Assembly: GCA_028228555.1 (NCBI GenBank)
Contig: JAOJBP010000006.1
Location: 1 to 64,000 of the forward strand
From: Candidatus Thioglobus sp.
Lineage (GTDB): Bacteria > Pseudomonadota > Gammaproteobacteria > PS1 > Pseudothioglobaceae
Direction: 5' to 3'
Length of the DNA: 64,000 bases
Shown: positions 41,189 to 50,728 of the stretch, in pieces
How positions within the stretch are numbered: position 1 is the first letter of the stretch
Layout of the letters: the number at the start of each line of letters is the position of its first letter
Notes under the pieces: generated by a model
What the model was told of the DNA's origin: nothing
The model's database searches: none
What the model saw: the letters and a program-made list of their open reading frames with translations, nothing else
Made by a program: the position numbers and the translations under genes

Positions 41189-41209
41189 AATGTTCATATG
41201 GAGAACAAA

Positions 41210-42343
41210 ATGATATTTACTTCTGAATCTGTTTCGGCAGGACATCCCGATAAAGTTTGCGATCAAATTTCTGATGCTATTTTAGATGCAGCACTCACGC
41301 AAGACAAAAATTCACGCGTTGCTGTGGAAACTCTAGTCAAAGATAACCATGTTGTTTTAGCGGGTGAAATCACCACAGGTGCTGACATTGATTACGAAAA
41401 AATCGTACGTGATACAATTATTGGTATTGGCTACGACAAAGAAGAGTATGGTTTTAATGGTCATACTTGTGACCTTATCAATCTGTTAGGCGAACAATCT
41501 CAAGATATCGCCATGGGCGTTGATGAATCATCAGATCATGAGCAAGGTGCTGGTGATCAAGGCTTAATGTTTGGTTATGCTTGTAATGCGACTGACGTTT
41601 ATATGCCGGCGCCAGTGTTATATGCACATCGCTTAGTTGCTAAACAAGCTGAGTTGATGAAAAATGGCCAACTACCTTGGTTACGTCCCGATGCAAAATC
41701 ACAAGTCTCTTGTATTTATAAAGATCATAAAATCGTTGGTATTGATGCGGTAGTTCTATCAACTCAACACGATGCAGATATCTCTCTTGATGATTTACGT
41801 GAAGCAATTTTAGAAGAAGTTATTAAGCCAGTTCTTCCTAGTGAATGGCTAAGTAACTCAACCAAATTTCATATCAATCCAACGGGTAATTTTGTCATTG
41901 GTGGCCCTGTAGGAGATGCAGGTTTAACGGGTCGAAAGATTATTGTTGATACTTACGGCGGCATGGCTCGTCATGGTGGTGGTGCTTTTTCTGGAAAAGA
42001 TCCATCAAAAGTTGACCGCTCTGCTGCTTATGCAACCCGCTATGTTGCTAAAAACATTGTGGCAGCTGGATTAGCTGAACGTTGTGAAGTTCAGGTTTCT
42101 TACGCCATTGGTGTTGCTGAGCCCACTTCAATTAGTGTTGAAACTTTTGGTACAGGTAAAATTTCTAATGATGCTATTGAAACACTCGTTCGAGAACACT
42201 TTGACTTACGCCCTAAAGGTCTAATCGCTATGCTTGACCTTAAGCGTCCTATTTACCAAAAGACAGCAAGTTATGGTCATTTTGGTCGTACGGAAGATGA
42301 TATTACCTGGGAAAAAACTGACCGGACTCACTTGTTGAAATAG
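41210..42343 (+). CDS. metK: S-adenosylmethionine synthetase
   Basis: Makes SAM from methionine and ATP. The start is set at ATG 41210 ([15 protein letters not shown]), because GGAG at 41200-41203 is spaced correctly for it. An upstream in-frame ATG at 41198 would place that site inside the coding region and has only the terminator hairpin before it. The product is 377 aa. [25 protein letters not shown] and [19 protein letters not shown] motifs are intact. Controlled by the SAM-II-like leader; ahcY follows. Confidence 0.96.
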   Translation: MIFTSESVSAGHPDKVCDQISDAILDAALTQDKNSRVAVETLVKDNHVVLAGEITTGADIDYEKIVRDTIIGIGYDKEEYGFNGHTCDLINLLGEQSQDIAMGVDESSDHEQGAGDQGLMFGYACNATDVYMPAPVLYAHRLVAKQAELMKNGQLPWLRPDAKSQVSCIYKDHKIVGIDAVVLSTQHDADISLDDLREAILEEVIKPVLPSEWLSNSTKFHINPTGNFVIGGPVGDAGLTGRKIIVDTYGGMARHGGGAFSGKDPSKVDRSAAYATRYVAKNIVAAGLAERCEVQVSYAIGVAEPTSISVETFGTGKISNDAIETLVREHFDLRPKGLIAMLDLKRPIYQKTASYGHFGRTEDDITWEKTDRTHLLK

Positions 42344-42364
42344 TTTTTAACACATAAGATTTGG

Positions 42365-42448
42365 TATAATAACCAAACTGCCAAGGAGCGTTGCGTTGAA
42401 TTTTTTTTTCAATCAGGCTTGGTGATCTTCATAATCAAACGACGCTCA
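42365..42448 (+). promoter_or_regulatory. ahcY promoter and S-adenosylhomocysteine (SAH) riboswitch
   Basis: The -10 TATAAT is at 42365-42370. The leader then reads CCAAGGAGCGTTGCG (42381-42395), a T-rich hairpin loop, CAGGCTTGG (42414-42422) and AAACGACGCTCA (42437-42448). These match the SAH riboswitch core (GAGGAGCGCUGC, CAGGCUCG, AAACGGCGCUCA, from memory). GAGCGT pairs with ACGCTC, and CCAAG pairs with CTTGG as the pseudoknot. This class normally turns genes on when SAH accumulates. Confidence 0.92.
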
Positions 42449-42475
42449 TTTTTTAAATTTCCTAAAGGAGAAAAA

Positions 42476-43846
42476 ATGAGCAACTCAACAATTAAAAACA
42501 ACGACTTTAAAGTCGCCGATATGTCGTTAGCCGATTATGGACGTAAAGAAGTAGAAATGGCTGAAGCAGAAATGCCTGCTTTAATGACATTACGCGATAA
42601 ATATCGTGACGAACAACCACTAAAAGATGCTCGCATCTTAGGTTGTATTCATATGACTATTCAAACAGCAGTTCTTATGGAAACCTTGGTTGACCTGGGT
42701 GCACAAGTGCGCTGGTCAAGTTGCAATATCTTTTCAACTCAAGATCATGCAGCAGCAGCAATGGTTGCTGCGGATATTCCAACATTCGCCTGGAAGGGTG
42801 AAACTGAAGAAGAATTCCTATGGTGTATTGAGCAAACTATTTTAGAAAATGGTAAGCCTTGGAATGCAAACATGGTACTTGATGATGGTGGTGATCTAAC
42901 TCAGATGTTGCATGAAAAATACCCAGCTATGCTAAATGACATTCACGGTATTAGTGAAGAAACTACTACGGGCGTTCACCGTCTACTTGAGATGATGGAG
43001 CTAGGCACACTAAAGGTACCAGCTATTAATGTTAACGATTCTGTCACTAAAGCAAAAAATGACAACAAGTACGGCTGTCGTCATTCACTTAATGATGCTA
43101 TTAAGCGTGGTACTGACATGCTAATGTCTGGCAAAAAAGCATTGGTTATTGGTTATGGCGATGTGGGTAAAGGCTCTGCACAATCGTTACGTCAAGAAGG
43201 CATGATTGTTAAAATTTCTGAAATTGATCCAATCTGTGCCATGCAAGCTTGTATGGATGGCTTCGAGATCGTTTCACCTTATATCGATGGTATTAATACC
43301 GGAAAAACTGAGAATATCAATAAATTATTATTATCAACCACTGATCTTATTGTCACCACCACTGGCAACATGAATGTTTGTGATAGCGCTATGCTACAAA
43401 CTATCAAAGAAGGTTCTGTAGTATGCAATATTGGCCATTTTGACAATGAAATCGATACTCAATTTATGCGTGATAATTGGCGTTGGGACGAGGTAAAACC
43501 TCAGGTTCATCGTGTTTATCGTAGTGATGATAAAAATGATTACCTAATCTTATTATCTGAAGGTCGCTTGGTCAACTTAGGCAACGCTACAGGACACCCA
43601 AGTCGTATTATGGATGGCTCATTTGCTAACCAAGTATTGGCACAAATGCACTTATTTGACGCAAAATTTGCAACTAGAGGTGGCGATATCTACGTAGAGG
43701 TTCTTCCTAAGAAACTTGATGAAGAAGTGGCCGCTGGCATGGTTGGTGGTTTTGGTGGTGTGTTAACAACACTGACAGACGCACAAGCAAGTTATATTAA
43801 GGTTAATAAGGAAGGCCCATTCAAGCCAGAATCTTATAAATACTAG
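42476..43846 (+). CDS. ahcY: S-adenosylhomocysteine hydrolase
   Basis: NAD-dependent enzyme splitting SAH to adenosine and homocysteine, relieving inhibition of methyltransferases. The start is ATG 42476 ([10 protein letters not shown]) with AAAGGAG just before it; a longer reading to 42419 would begin inside the riboswitch. The product is 456 aa. The NAD-binding [10 protein letters not shown] motif, the [12 protein letters not shown] substrate region and C-terminal FKPESYKY are present. Immediately downstream of metK. Confidence 0.97.
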   Translation: MSNSTIKNNDFKVADMSLADYGRKEVEMAEAEMPALMTLRDKYRDEQPLKDARILGCIHMTIQTAVLMETLVDLGAQVRWSSCNIFSTQDHAAAAMVAADIPTFAWKGETEEEFLWCIEQTILENGKPWNANMVLDDGGDLTQMLHEKYPAMLNDIHGISEETTTGVHRLLEMMELGTLKVPAINVNDSVTKAKNDNKYGCRHSLNDAIKRGTDMLMSGKKALVIGYGDVGKGSAQSLRQEGMIVKISEIDPICAMQACMDGFEIVSPYIDGINTGKTENINKLLLSTTDLIVTTTGNMNVCDSAMLQTIKEGSVVCNIGHFDNEIDTQFMRDNWRWDEVKPQVHRVYRSDDKNDYLILLSEGRLVNLGNATGHPSRIMDGSFANQVLAQMHLFDAKFATRGGDIYVEVLPKKLDEEVAAGMVGGFGGVLTTLTDAQASYIKVNKEGPFKPESYKY

Positions 43847-43870
43847 ATTCAACCTTTAGTAAAATAAAAG

Positions 43871-43894
43871 TGCGACCTTTAGGTCGCATTTTTT
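43871..43894 (+). terminator. Terminator downstream of ahcY
   Basis: TGCGACC (43871-43877), TTTA loop, GGTCGCA (43882-43888), then six T residues. Clear rho-independent terminator closing the metK-ahcY unit. Confidence 0.92.
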
Positions 43895-44069
43895 ATGCCA
43901 TTTTGATTATTTGCCAAATTTATACATAAATAATAAAAAAAACCTAAAAAAGACCATAAAATAGAGAAAATATCTTAAAAAAGACTTATAAATAGCACTT
44001 TTTATCTCTTTTTAGGTGTTTTTTAAGATAAATTATCAGTATTTTCATTTTTTCTTAAATAAATTAATC
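43895..44069 (+). other. AT-rich leader with two interleaved inverted repeats
   Basis: No gene. TATCTTAAAAAA (43971-43982) is exactly complementary to TTTTTTAAGATA (44019-44030). A second pair, CCTAAAAAAGA near 43943-43953 and TCTTTTTAGG near 44006-44016, interleaves with the first. Either could form alone, or both as a pseudoknot. The leader precedes the HIT-superfamily gene; function unknown, and simple AT-richness makes chance pairing easier. Confidence 0.45.
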
Positions 44070-45053
44070 ATGATAGATCCATTATTTACCAGCAACACTC
44101 AATTTGAACAAAATTTCTATCAGAGCTTAGACGCCATGCTCAAGCATAATGAACCTGGCGTATTTATTTTGGTATTGGCTAATGCTTTGGCTGATGAAAA
44201 ACTATGGCGCCAACTCAAGCCAAAGTTATCTGAAAAGTTCGAACAGCTTAAAGCTAAAAAAATAGCAGGATCAGCTGATGATATTGCAGTTTTTGATCAG
44301 CTAAAAAAAATAGATTTTGCCGAGCTTGATATTATTAAATACAAGCAGATTGGTGGGTTTGAATTGCAATACAACCCGCTTCGGGCTTTGCGTCCTCAGC
44401 GAATGTCAAATGCTAAAACCAAAGGTATAAGTGAAGGTTTTAATGAGAGTGGCTTTCACTTTAATAAAGATTTCTTACAAAAAGAGTTGTTTTTTAAAGG
44501 TCAGCTTTTCTCTAAAGACATCTCACTTTTTTATAATAAATTTCCCTTTGCAAAATACCATGGTCTTGTCGTTGTTGAGGCAGATAAAAATCATCCGCAA
44601 CTTCTCACCCTGCAGCTTCATCAATTTGCTTGGATGATGGCAAGTGCTATTGGGCTTAATATTAAAGGTTTTACTTTGGCATACAATTCTTATGGCGCCT
44701 ATGCTTCGGTGAATCATTTTCACCTGCAATGTTTTATTCGAGAAAACCCACTACCCATTGAAAATGATGAAAAATATCCTTTGATCAGCCATTGGTTTAA
44801 TTCAATGGGTGATGCTTGGGAGTTTATTGAAAGTTTGCATCGTGATGAACAACCTTATCATCTAATTTATCGAGATCAAGCTGTTTTATGTGTGGTTCGC
44901 CAGCGTCAGGATGATTATAAACATGAAAGCTGGACATCTGGCTATGCGTGGTATGAAGCATGTGGTGGCATTAACACAGCTACTTTAAATGACTATGATC
45001 ACCTAACAGAAAATGAACTTAAAGCAGAATTACTTAAACTTAAAATAACCTAG
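44070..45053 (+). CDS. HIT-superfamily nucleotide phosphorylase/transferase-like protein
   Basis: Start taken at ATG 44070 (MIDPLFTSN), 327 aa; the upstream 18 codons are low-complexity. Residues 157-170 (NKFPFAKYHGLVVV) and 206-220 (NSYGAYASVNHFHLQ) show the NKFPF...H and HxHxQ pattern (His216, His218, Gln220) of the GalT branch of HIT proteins. The NSxGAxAxxNHxHxQ form resembles plant VTC2 GDP-L-galactose phosphorylase and animal GDPGP1. The substrate is likely a nucleotide sugar or dinucleotide, but this is inference. Stands alone between terminator and glyQ. Confidence 0.72.
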   Translation: MIDPLFTSNTQFEQNFYQSLDAMLKHNEPGVFILVLANALADEKLWRQLKPKLSEKFEQLKAKKIAGSADDIAVFDQLKKIDFAELDIIKYKQIGGFELQYNPLRALRPQRMSNAKTKGISEGFNESGFHFNKDFLQKELFFKGQLFSKDISLFYNKFPFAKYHGLVVVEADKNHPQLLTLQLHQFAWMMASAIGLNIKGFTLAYNSYGAYASVNHFHLQCFIRENPLPIENDEKYPLISHWFNSMGDAWEFIESLHRDEQPYHLIYRDQAVLCVVRQRQDDYKHESWTSGYAWYEACGGINTATLNDYDHLTENELKAELLKLKIT

Positions 45054-45173
45054 TTTAGTTTTTTAGTATTTCACAATCCCTATCAAGGTTTATCTATTGA
45101 TAAAAGCCCAATCTAATAGCGCTTGATGCGGTAAAATTTTTGTAATTTTTAGACTAATTTCAACCGACTTATT

Positions 45174-46073
45174 ATGTCAATTTCAGATTTAGATGCAAGC
45201 GCATCGTTTCAAAATTTAATCTTAAAACTACAAACTTTTTGGGCCTCAAAAGGCTGTACATTATTACAACCTTTTGATATGGAGATGGGCGCAGGCACCT
45301 TCCATCCGGCTACTTTTTTAAGAGCTGTTGGTCCGGAACCTTGGAAAGCGGCTTATGTGCAACCTTCGCGCCGCCCTACTGATGGACGTTATGGTGAAAA
45401 TCCAAATCGTCTTCAGCATTATTACCAATTTCAAGTTATTCTTAAACCGTCTCCTAAAGATATTCAAGATTTGTATTTAGAATCTTTAAGTGAGATTGGT
45501 ATTGATTTAAGTAAGCATGATGTGCGTTTTGTTGAAGACAATTGGGAATCTCCAACATTGGGCGCTTGGGGTTTAGGCTGGGAGATTTGGCTGAACGGCA
45601 TGGAAGTTTCTCAATTTACTTATTTTCAACAAGTCGGCGGTCTAGCTTGCAAGCCAGTATCTGGTGAGCTAACTTATGGCTTGGAGCGTCTTGCTATGTA
45701 TCTCCAGGGTGTTGACAGCGTATTTGATTTGGTTTGGACTGAGGGCGTTAGTTATGGTGATGTTTTCCATCAGAATGAAGTTGAGCAATCGACTTATAAT
45801 TTTGAAATTGCTGATACCGATGTATTATTTAAGCAATTTGACGAAGCAGAATCAATGAACGAACTACTCATCGAAAAAGCTCTACCCTACCCAGCTTATG
45901 AGCAAGTGATGAAAGCCTCTCATTTATTTAACTTGCTTGATGCACGTCACGCTATTAGTGTGACAGACCGTGCAAGATTTATTCGCAGGGTGCGTGCTAT
46001 GAGTCAAAAGGTAGCGCAAACTTACTTTGATTCACGAAAAGCTTTAGGCTTTCCAATGGTTCAAGACTCTTAA
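45174..46073 (+). CDS. glyQ: Glycyl-tRNA synthetase alpha subunit
   Basis: Catalytic class II subunit for glycine activation. The protein is 299 aa with [13 protein letters not shown] near residue 40 and [20 protein letters not shown] near 65, the family hallmarks. Its partner glyS is 15 kb away on the opposite strand (28.1-30.2 kb), whereas most bacteria keep glyQS adjacent. The 120 bp upstream shows no T-box. Confidence 0.97.
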   Translation: MSISDLDASASFQNLILKLQTFWASKGCTLLQPFDMEMGAGTFHPATFLRAVGPEPWKAAYVQPSRRPTDGRYGENPNRLQHYYQFQVILKPSPKDIQDLYLESLSEIGIDLSKHDVRFVEDNWESPTLGAWGLGWEIWLNGMEVSQFTYFQQVGGLACKPVSGELTYGLERLAMYLQGVDSVFDLVWTEGVSYGDVFHQNEVEQSTYNFEIADTDVLFKQFDEAESMNELLIEKALPYPAYEQVMKASHLFNLLDARHAISVTDRARFIRRVRAMSQKVAQTYFDSRKALGFPMVQDS

Positions 46074-46079
46074 ACCTTA

Positions 46080-46652
46080 ATGCAGATTTTTTCTAGAATT
46101 TACCAAAAAACTCTGGACTGGGCGCAAAGTAAGTTTGCCATTTATTGGCTATCGATTATTAGCTTTTTGGAATCTTCAATTCTTCCTTATCCACCACCTG
46201 ATGTTTTATTAGCGCCAATGGCACTAAGACGCCCTAACAAAGCTTATCAATTTGCTTTGATTACAACCCTATTTTCAGTTTTGGGTGGTCTTGCTGGGTA
46301 TTTGTTGGGCGATGTGTTGCTTGACTTTTTACTAACTGCTGAGCTAATCAAGCCAGATGCCATTACATCAGTTAAAGGATTTTTTGATCAATATGGTATT
46401 TGGGTTGTCGGTGTAGCGGCTTTTAGCCCCATTCCTTATAAATTGGCCACCATTACTGCTGGCAGTATGGCGATGGCACTATTGCCTTTTATTTTGATTT
46501 CGTTACTCGCTAGAGGAGCGCGTTATTATTTAATAGCTGGCCTGGTTAAAGCTTACGGAAGTCAATGTGATCAGTGGTTACAAAAATACATTGATCGTTT
46601 AGGTTATGGTTTAATTGTTATTGTTATTTTTGGAGCTTGGTATGCTAGTTAA
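46080..46652 (+). CDS. DedA/YqaA-family (VTT domain) inner-membrane protein
   Basis: 190 aa with about five hydrophobic segments. FLESSILPYPPPDVLLAPMAL near residue 28 and FSPIPYKLATITAGSMAM near residue 115 are the paired re-entrant motifs of the DedA/VTT superfamily, YqaA branch. DedA proteins flip or scramble lipids; the specific role here is unknown. It lies 6 bp after glyQ and overlaps the next lipoprotein gene by 11 bp. Confidence 0.86.
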   Translation: MQIFSRIYQKTLDWAQSKFAIYWLSIISFLESSILPYPPPDVLLAPMALRRPNKAYQFALITTLFSVLGGLAGYLLGDVLLDFLLTAELIKPDAITSVKGFFDQYGIWVVGVAAFSPIPYKLATITAGSMAMALLPFILISLLARGARYYLIAGLVKAYGSQCDQWLQKYIDRLGYGLIVIVIFGAWYAS

Positions 46653-47208
46653 ATGGTTAAGCGTTATTTTGTTAGTATCACTCAGTGGGTGTTATTCCTC
46701 AGCACCTAAGCAGACTGTTATTGTTGTTGAAAAATCTAGTCATTTAGAAAACATTAATCAACAAAACTCTCAAGTTGAACGCCCAACCAAGAAAACCAAA
46801 AGGGCGACAGATGAATACGCCTCAAAAACTCCACAAAATAAACCTCAACAGGCGAATAAAAAACAGCTTAATAAATGGCAAATTCCAGTTAATGCTAGTG
46901 TGAGCAAAGCCTTTTCTAAAAATCATCAAGGCTTAACTTTTAACACGCAAGCAGAACAAGAGATTCACGCCATTCGTGAGGGCAAGGTTATCTATATTGG
47001 TAATAAAATGAAAAGCCATGGCACTATGGTTGTTATTCGCCACCCATTAGGGTTTTATAGCACTTACACCCAAAGCCAATCTTTGAGAGTTGCTGTTGGC
47101 GATAAAATTAAGAAAAATCAAGTCATTGCCAGCACTAATGGTCATCCGTTTTATTTTGAAATGAAAAAATTCAAACAAACGATTAATCCACTCAAATACT
47201 TAAAATAA
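46642..47208 (+). CDS. NlpD/EnvC-like lipoprotein with degenerate LytM domain
   Basis: Start ATG 46642 (MLVKWLSVILLVSLSGC), 188 aa. The lipobox is LSGC, followed by a Gln/Lys-rich linker, then a C-terminal LytM/M23-like fold (from about residue 75). The zinc ligands are missing: the HxxxD position reads GLTFNTQ, and the HxH position reads FYFEM. This matches NlpD-type amidase activators, which bind but do not cleave peptidoglycan. No LysM domain is visible. Overlaps the YqaA-type gene. Confidence 0.82.
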   Translation: MLVKWLSVILLVSLSGCYSSAPKQTVIVVEKSSHLENINQQNSQVERPTKKTKRATDEYASKTPQNKPQQANKKQLNKWQIPVNASVSKAFSKNHQGLTFNTQAEQEIHAIREGKVIYIGNKMKSHGTMVVIRHPLGFYSTYTQSQSLRVAVGDKIKKNQVIASTNGHPFYFEMKKFKQTINPLKYLK

Positions 47209-47225
47209 ACGCTAAAATATTAATT

Positions 47226-48263
47226 ATGAATGATTACTTACAAAATATGTCGCCCAATCAAGTTATTGGTATTTTACTTATTGTAGCGATGATTGCACAT
47301 GTGGCTCTTGGCTTCATTTTAAAACAGGTCGGTAAGCACACAAGTAAAACCAAAAACCAGCTTGATGATCATCTGGTTAAGTCAGTTTCTACTCCTTTAA
47401 AAACCTTAATTTGGTTTGGTTGGCTCTACTTTTCTATTGTGGCTTTCGAAGGGCAAATCGAGGTACTAACTTCAGTGATTGGATATATTAATATCACGCC
47501 AATCTTTATTGTTACCTGGGGTGTGGTTCGCATGATTTCTGGCATCGAGACTTACCTAGTTGAAGAAGATAATAATGTCGATAACGACTCAGTGAGATTG
47601 TTTTCAAGATTGATCAAAATTTTAATTGTTACCGCTATTTTATTAGGCATTGCTCAATTTTTAGGTTTTTCAATTTCAAGCTTACTAACATTTGGTGGTG
47701 TTGGTGGTATTGTGATGGGTTTTGCTGCCAAGGATATGCTAAGCAATATTTTTGGAGGACTTATGATTCAAATGGATAAGCCTTTTTCTACAGGCGACTG
47801 GATTCGCTCCACGCAATTTGAAGGTACCGTTGAAAAAATTGGCTGGCGCATGACACGTATTCGCACTTTTAGCCTAAATCCAGTCTATATTCCTAACTCA
47901 ATTTTTGCCTCAATCCCTATTGAAACTCCTTCGCGTATGACTAATCGTCGAATCAATGAAGTGGTTGGTATTCGCTATGATGATATCAAGCAAATGCCAC
48001 TGATTGTTGCAGAAGTTGAAAGTATGCTTAAAGCGCATAAAAGCATTAGTCAAACTCAGTCTCTACGTGTGTTTTTTAATTATTTCAACGCTTCCTCTAT
48101 TGATTTTAATATCTACGCCTTTACCAACACAACCAGTAAAGATGAATACCAAAAAATTAAGCAAGAAATCTTACTGACTGTGGCAAGTATTATTGAATCT
48201 CATAATGCTGAGATCGCCTTCCCAACGCAAACATTGCATGTCCAGAATAGCTCTGCACCTTAG
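47226..48263 (+). CDS. MscS-family mechanosensitive channel
   Basis: Inner-membrane channel relieving hypo-osmotic stress. The protein is 345 aa: four or five hydrophobic helices, with the pore helix GFSISSLLTFGGVGGIVMGFAAKD near residue 150. The cytoplasmic beta domain follows (FSTGDWIRSTQFEGTVEKIGWRMT) and then an alpha/beta domain. The size is between MscS and YnaI/YbdG types. It lies 17 bp after the LytM-like gene and 15 bp before miaB. Confidence 0.9.
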   Translation: MNDYLQNMSPNQVIGILLIVAMIAHVALGFILKQVGKHTSKTKNQLDDHLVKSVSTPLKTLIWFGWLYFSIVAFEGQIEVLTSVIGYINITPIFIVTWGVVRMISGIETYLVEEDNNVDNDSVRLFSRLIKILIVTAILLGIAQFLGFSISSLLTFGGVGGIVMGFAAKDMLSNIFGGLMIQMDKPFSTGDWIRSTQFEGTVEKIGWRMTRIRTFSLNPVYIPNSIFASIPIETPSRMTNRRINEVVGIRYDDIKQMPLIVAEVESMLKAHKSISQTQSLRVFFNYFNASSIDFNIYAFTNTTSKDEYQKIKQEILLTVASIIESHNAEIAFPTQTLHVQNSSAP

Positions 48264-48278
48264 TAGTAAAATTTTATT

Positions 48279-49598
48279 ATGAACAAATTACACATTCGCA
48301 CCTTCGGATGCCAAATGAATGAGTACGACTCAGACCAAATGGTTAACGTGCTGAAACACTCACACAATTTAGAATTAACCGATAAAGCAGAAGATGCAGA
48401 TGTATTGCTACTTAATACTTGCTCTATCCGTGAAAAAGCTCAAGAAAAATTATTTCATCAATTAGGTCGCTGGAGAAAACTCAAAGTTAGTAATCCTAAT
48501 TTAGTGATTGGTGTGGGTGGTTGTGTTGCTTCACAAGAAGGAGAGTTAATCCTTAAACGAGCGCCTTATGTTGATATTATCTTTGGCCCTCAGACTTTGC
48601 ATCGCCTACCAACAATGCTTAATGAGGTATTGGGTGACAAAAAAACCAGTATCGACATCTCTTTTCCGGAAATTGAAAAATTTGATCACCTACCCGAGCC
48701 TAAGTCAGATGGTGTTAGTGCATTTGTTTCTATCATGGAAGGTTGTAGTAAGTATTGTACCTTTTGCGTGGTTCCTTATACGCGCGGAGAAGAGGTTTCT
48801 CGTCCCTTTAATGACGTCATTAAGGAAGTAGAAATACTGTCCAAACAAGGTGTTCGTGAGGTTAATTTATTGGGTCAAAATGTTAATGCTTATCAGGGAT
48901 TAATGGATGATGGAGAATTGGCTGATTTGGCATTTTTGATTAATATTGTCGCACAAATTGACGGCATTGATCGTATTCGTTACACCACTTCCCATCCAGT
49001 TGAGTTTTCAGATTCTCTTATTGAAGCTTACGCCGAAGTGCCTGAGCTGGTTTCACATCTACATCTACCTATTCAAAGTGGTTCTGACAAAATTTTAGGA
49101 TTGATGAAGCGTGGCCATATGGCTATTGAATACAAATCGAAAATTCGAAAATTACGAAAAATTCGGCCTGATATTTCCATTTCTAGCGATTTCATTATTG
49201 GCTTTCCAGGTGAAAATGATCAAGACTTTGAAGACACCATGACGCTCATCAACGATATTGGTTTTGACAAATCTTTTAGCTTTATCTATTCTGCTAGACC
49301 TGGAACGCCTGCAGGTAGCTTCGTTGATGATGTTGATATGCAGGTAAAAAAAGATCGACTAGCACGCGTGCAAAAAACTATTGATGAGTCAACCGAAGTT
49401 ATTTCTAAATCTATGGTTGGTAGTGTGCAAAAAATATTAGTAGAAAACAAGGCTAAAAAAAGTGATGGTATGTTCGGTCGCACCGAAAATATGCGAAATA
49501 CACATTTTGCAGGCGATGAATCGCTTATTGGTCAAATTGTTAATGTTAAGATCACCGCTGCTCGCGGCAATTCTTTAGTAGGTAAGCTTGTTAGTTAG
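48279..49598 (+). CDS. miaB: tRNA-2-methylthio-N6-dimethylallyladenosine synthase
   Basis: Radical-SAM methylthiotransferase modifying A37 of tRNAs. The protein is 439 aa: an N-terminal UPF0004 domain with three cysteines ([21 protein letters not shown]), and radical-SAM Cys156, Cys160 and Cys163 in [11 protein letters not shown]-terminal TRAM domain ends near GNSLVGKL. It needs two Fe-S clusters, linking it to isc. Its tail overlaps the convergent 152-aa gene by 8 bp. Confidence 0.96.
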   Translation: MNKLHIRTFGCQMNEYDSDQMVNVLKHSHNLELTDKAEDADVLLLNTCSIREKAQEKLFHQLGRWRKLKVSNPNLVIGVGGCVASQEGELILKRAPYVDIIFGPQTLHRLPTMLNEVLGDKKTSIDISFPEIEKFDHLPEPKSDGVSAFVSIMEGCSKYCTFCVVPYTRGEEVSRPFNDVIKEVEILSKQGVREVNLLGQNVNAYQGLMDDGELADLAFLINIVAQIDGIDRIRYTTSHPVEFSDSLIEAYAEVPELVSHLHLPIQSGSDKILGLMKRGHMAIEYKSKIRKLRKIRPDISISSDFIIGFPGENDQDFEDTMTLINDIGFDKSFSFIYSARPGTPAGSFVDDVDMQVKKDRLARVQKTIDESTEVISKSMVGSVQKILVENKAKKSDGMFGRTENMRNTHFAGDESLIGQIVNVKITAARGNSLVGKLVS

Positions 49599-50049
49599 CC
49601 TTGTGCGTCTCGAATGGGAATGAAATACGCCAAATAGTTTGCCCTTCTTGAATCCTAACATGCGCCAACCAATGCATAGTATCAAGCATACATAGTGATA
49701 AAAAACCCTTTCCCGTATACTTTTCATCATCTATTTTATTGAGCAGGTAAGAAGGCAAATGATGATCAATCTCAATGCCTTCAAAACTAACCGATATTTC
49801 ATCTGCATCCAAGCCGTGCGTTAATACACTTAGTGATAGAGCTTGAGTGGTAGGAATGCCTCGTGGTGTAATACTAAACTCAATGCTTTTATCATTATCT
49901 AAGCTTACCATGCAGATTGATTTTGATATTTGACACTTTGCCACTTGAATATCATGGGTAACAGAGCGTTCACCAATCCATTGATATAGATAACCACCAA
50001 CAATAAGCAAACTTGCCAAAACGGCCAGAAGGGTATTTTTATTCTTCAA
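49591..50049 (-). CDS. Membrane-anchored periplasmic protein in copper cluster, unknown
   Basis: 152 aa. One N-terminal helix (about 7-23) and a beta-rich soluble domain with cysteines in [10 protein letters not shown] and [11 protein letters not shown]. No family recognised. The start overlaps the SCO gene by 11 bp, so it is coupled to copper delivery; the spaced Cys, Met and His residues might bind metal, but nothing in the sequence proves it. Confidence 0.75.
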   Translation of the reverse strand: MKNKNTLLAVLASLLIVGGYLYQWIGERSVTHDIQVAKCQISKSICMVSLDNDKSIEFSITPRGIPTTQALSLSVLTHGLDADEISVSFEGIEIDHHLPSYLLNKIDDEKYTGKGFLSLCMLDTMHWLAHVRIQEGQTIWRISFPFETHKAN

Positions 50050-50728
50050 AAGCTTTGATTAATAATTCGATATCATTAGCCATGTCACTCGCCTTATGTG
50101 GTGTTGGAAAGCCGGCTAAAACTTGCCCATCAGGACTCATTAAATAGACTCTAGCCGTATGATTAATCACATAGCCCTTATCTATCGCATCCTTAGGTAA
50201 TGGCTCATGCTTTTTAAGCGTTCTTGGCTTGCCCGCTTCATCATAAACCACGCGCTCGTAATACGCACCTAAATCCTTAACCAATTGATCAATTTGTTGG
50301 GTATCGCCCGATACACCGATAAAGGCTTTATCAAAATGAGAAACATAGGTTTTTAACACCTTGGGTGTATCTCTTAGAGGGTCAAATGTAATGGCAACGA
50401 CTTTAGGAATAATACCTGAGCGCTTATTTTCAAGCTGAGCTTTCAACATGGCCATATTGGCCAGCTCTGTTGGGCAGACATCTGGACAATGAGTATAGAT
50501 AAACAATACCAACGACCAATCACCCATAAGACTGTTGTTATTAAACACATCGCCATTATGATCACTCAAAGAGAATGTAGATAATGGCCTTTGTGGGTTA
50601 TACATGATTTGTGCTGAGGCTAATTTAGCATTTAAACTTCTATAATCCTTGCTACCATTTAAAGAATAAAGTACTGCAGCAATCAACAAGATAGCCGCGC
50701 CAATAACCATAAAAAACTTGGCGCTCAT
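50039..50728 (-). CDS. SCO1/SenC-family copper chaperone
   Basis: Thioredoxin-fold protein that inserts copper into the CuA site of cytochrome c oxidase, acting in the periplasm while anchored by an N-terminal helix (about 5-22). The protein is 229 aa. The copper site comprises Cys81 and Cys85 (YTHCPDVCPTE) and His190 (VINHTARVYL). Between PCuAC and the 152-aa gene; the PCuAC stop adjoins its upstream side. Strong family match. Confidence 0.93.
   Translation of the reverse strand: MSAKFFMVIGAAILLIAAVLYSLNGSKDYRSLNAKLASAQIMYNPQRPLSTFSLSDHNGDVFNNNSLMGDWSLVLFIYTHCPDVCPTELANMAMLKAQLENKRSGIIPKVVAITFDPLRDTPKVLKTYVSHFDKAFIGVSGDTQQIDQLVKDLGAYYERVVYDEAGKPRTLKKHEPLPKDAIDKGYVINHTARVYLMSPDGQVLAGFPTPHKASDMANDIELLIKAFEE

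Noticed and set aside
42419-42475. Extended N-terminus of AhcY starting at 42419
   Set aside because: These bases are the 3' half of the SAH riboswitch; a proper ribosome site precedes the ATG at 42476.
45054-45173. T-box or other leader upstream of glyQ
   Set aside because: No T-box core words, no specifier hairpin and no terminator before the gene.
46642-47208. Active M23 endopeptidase
   Set aside because: The zinc-binding His and Asp residues are absent; interpreted as an NlpD/EnvC-type activator instead.
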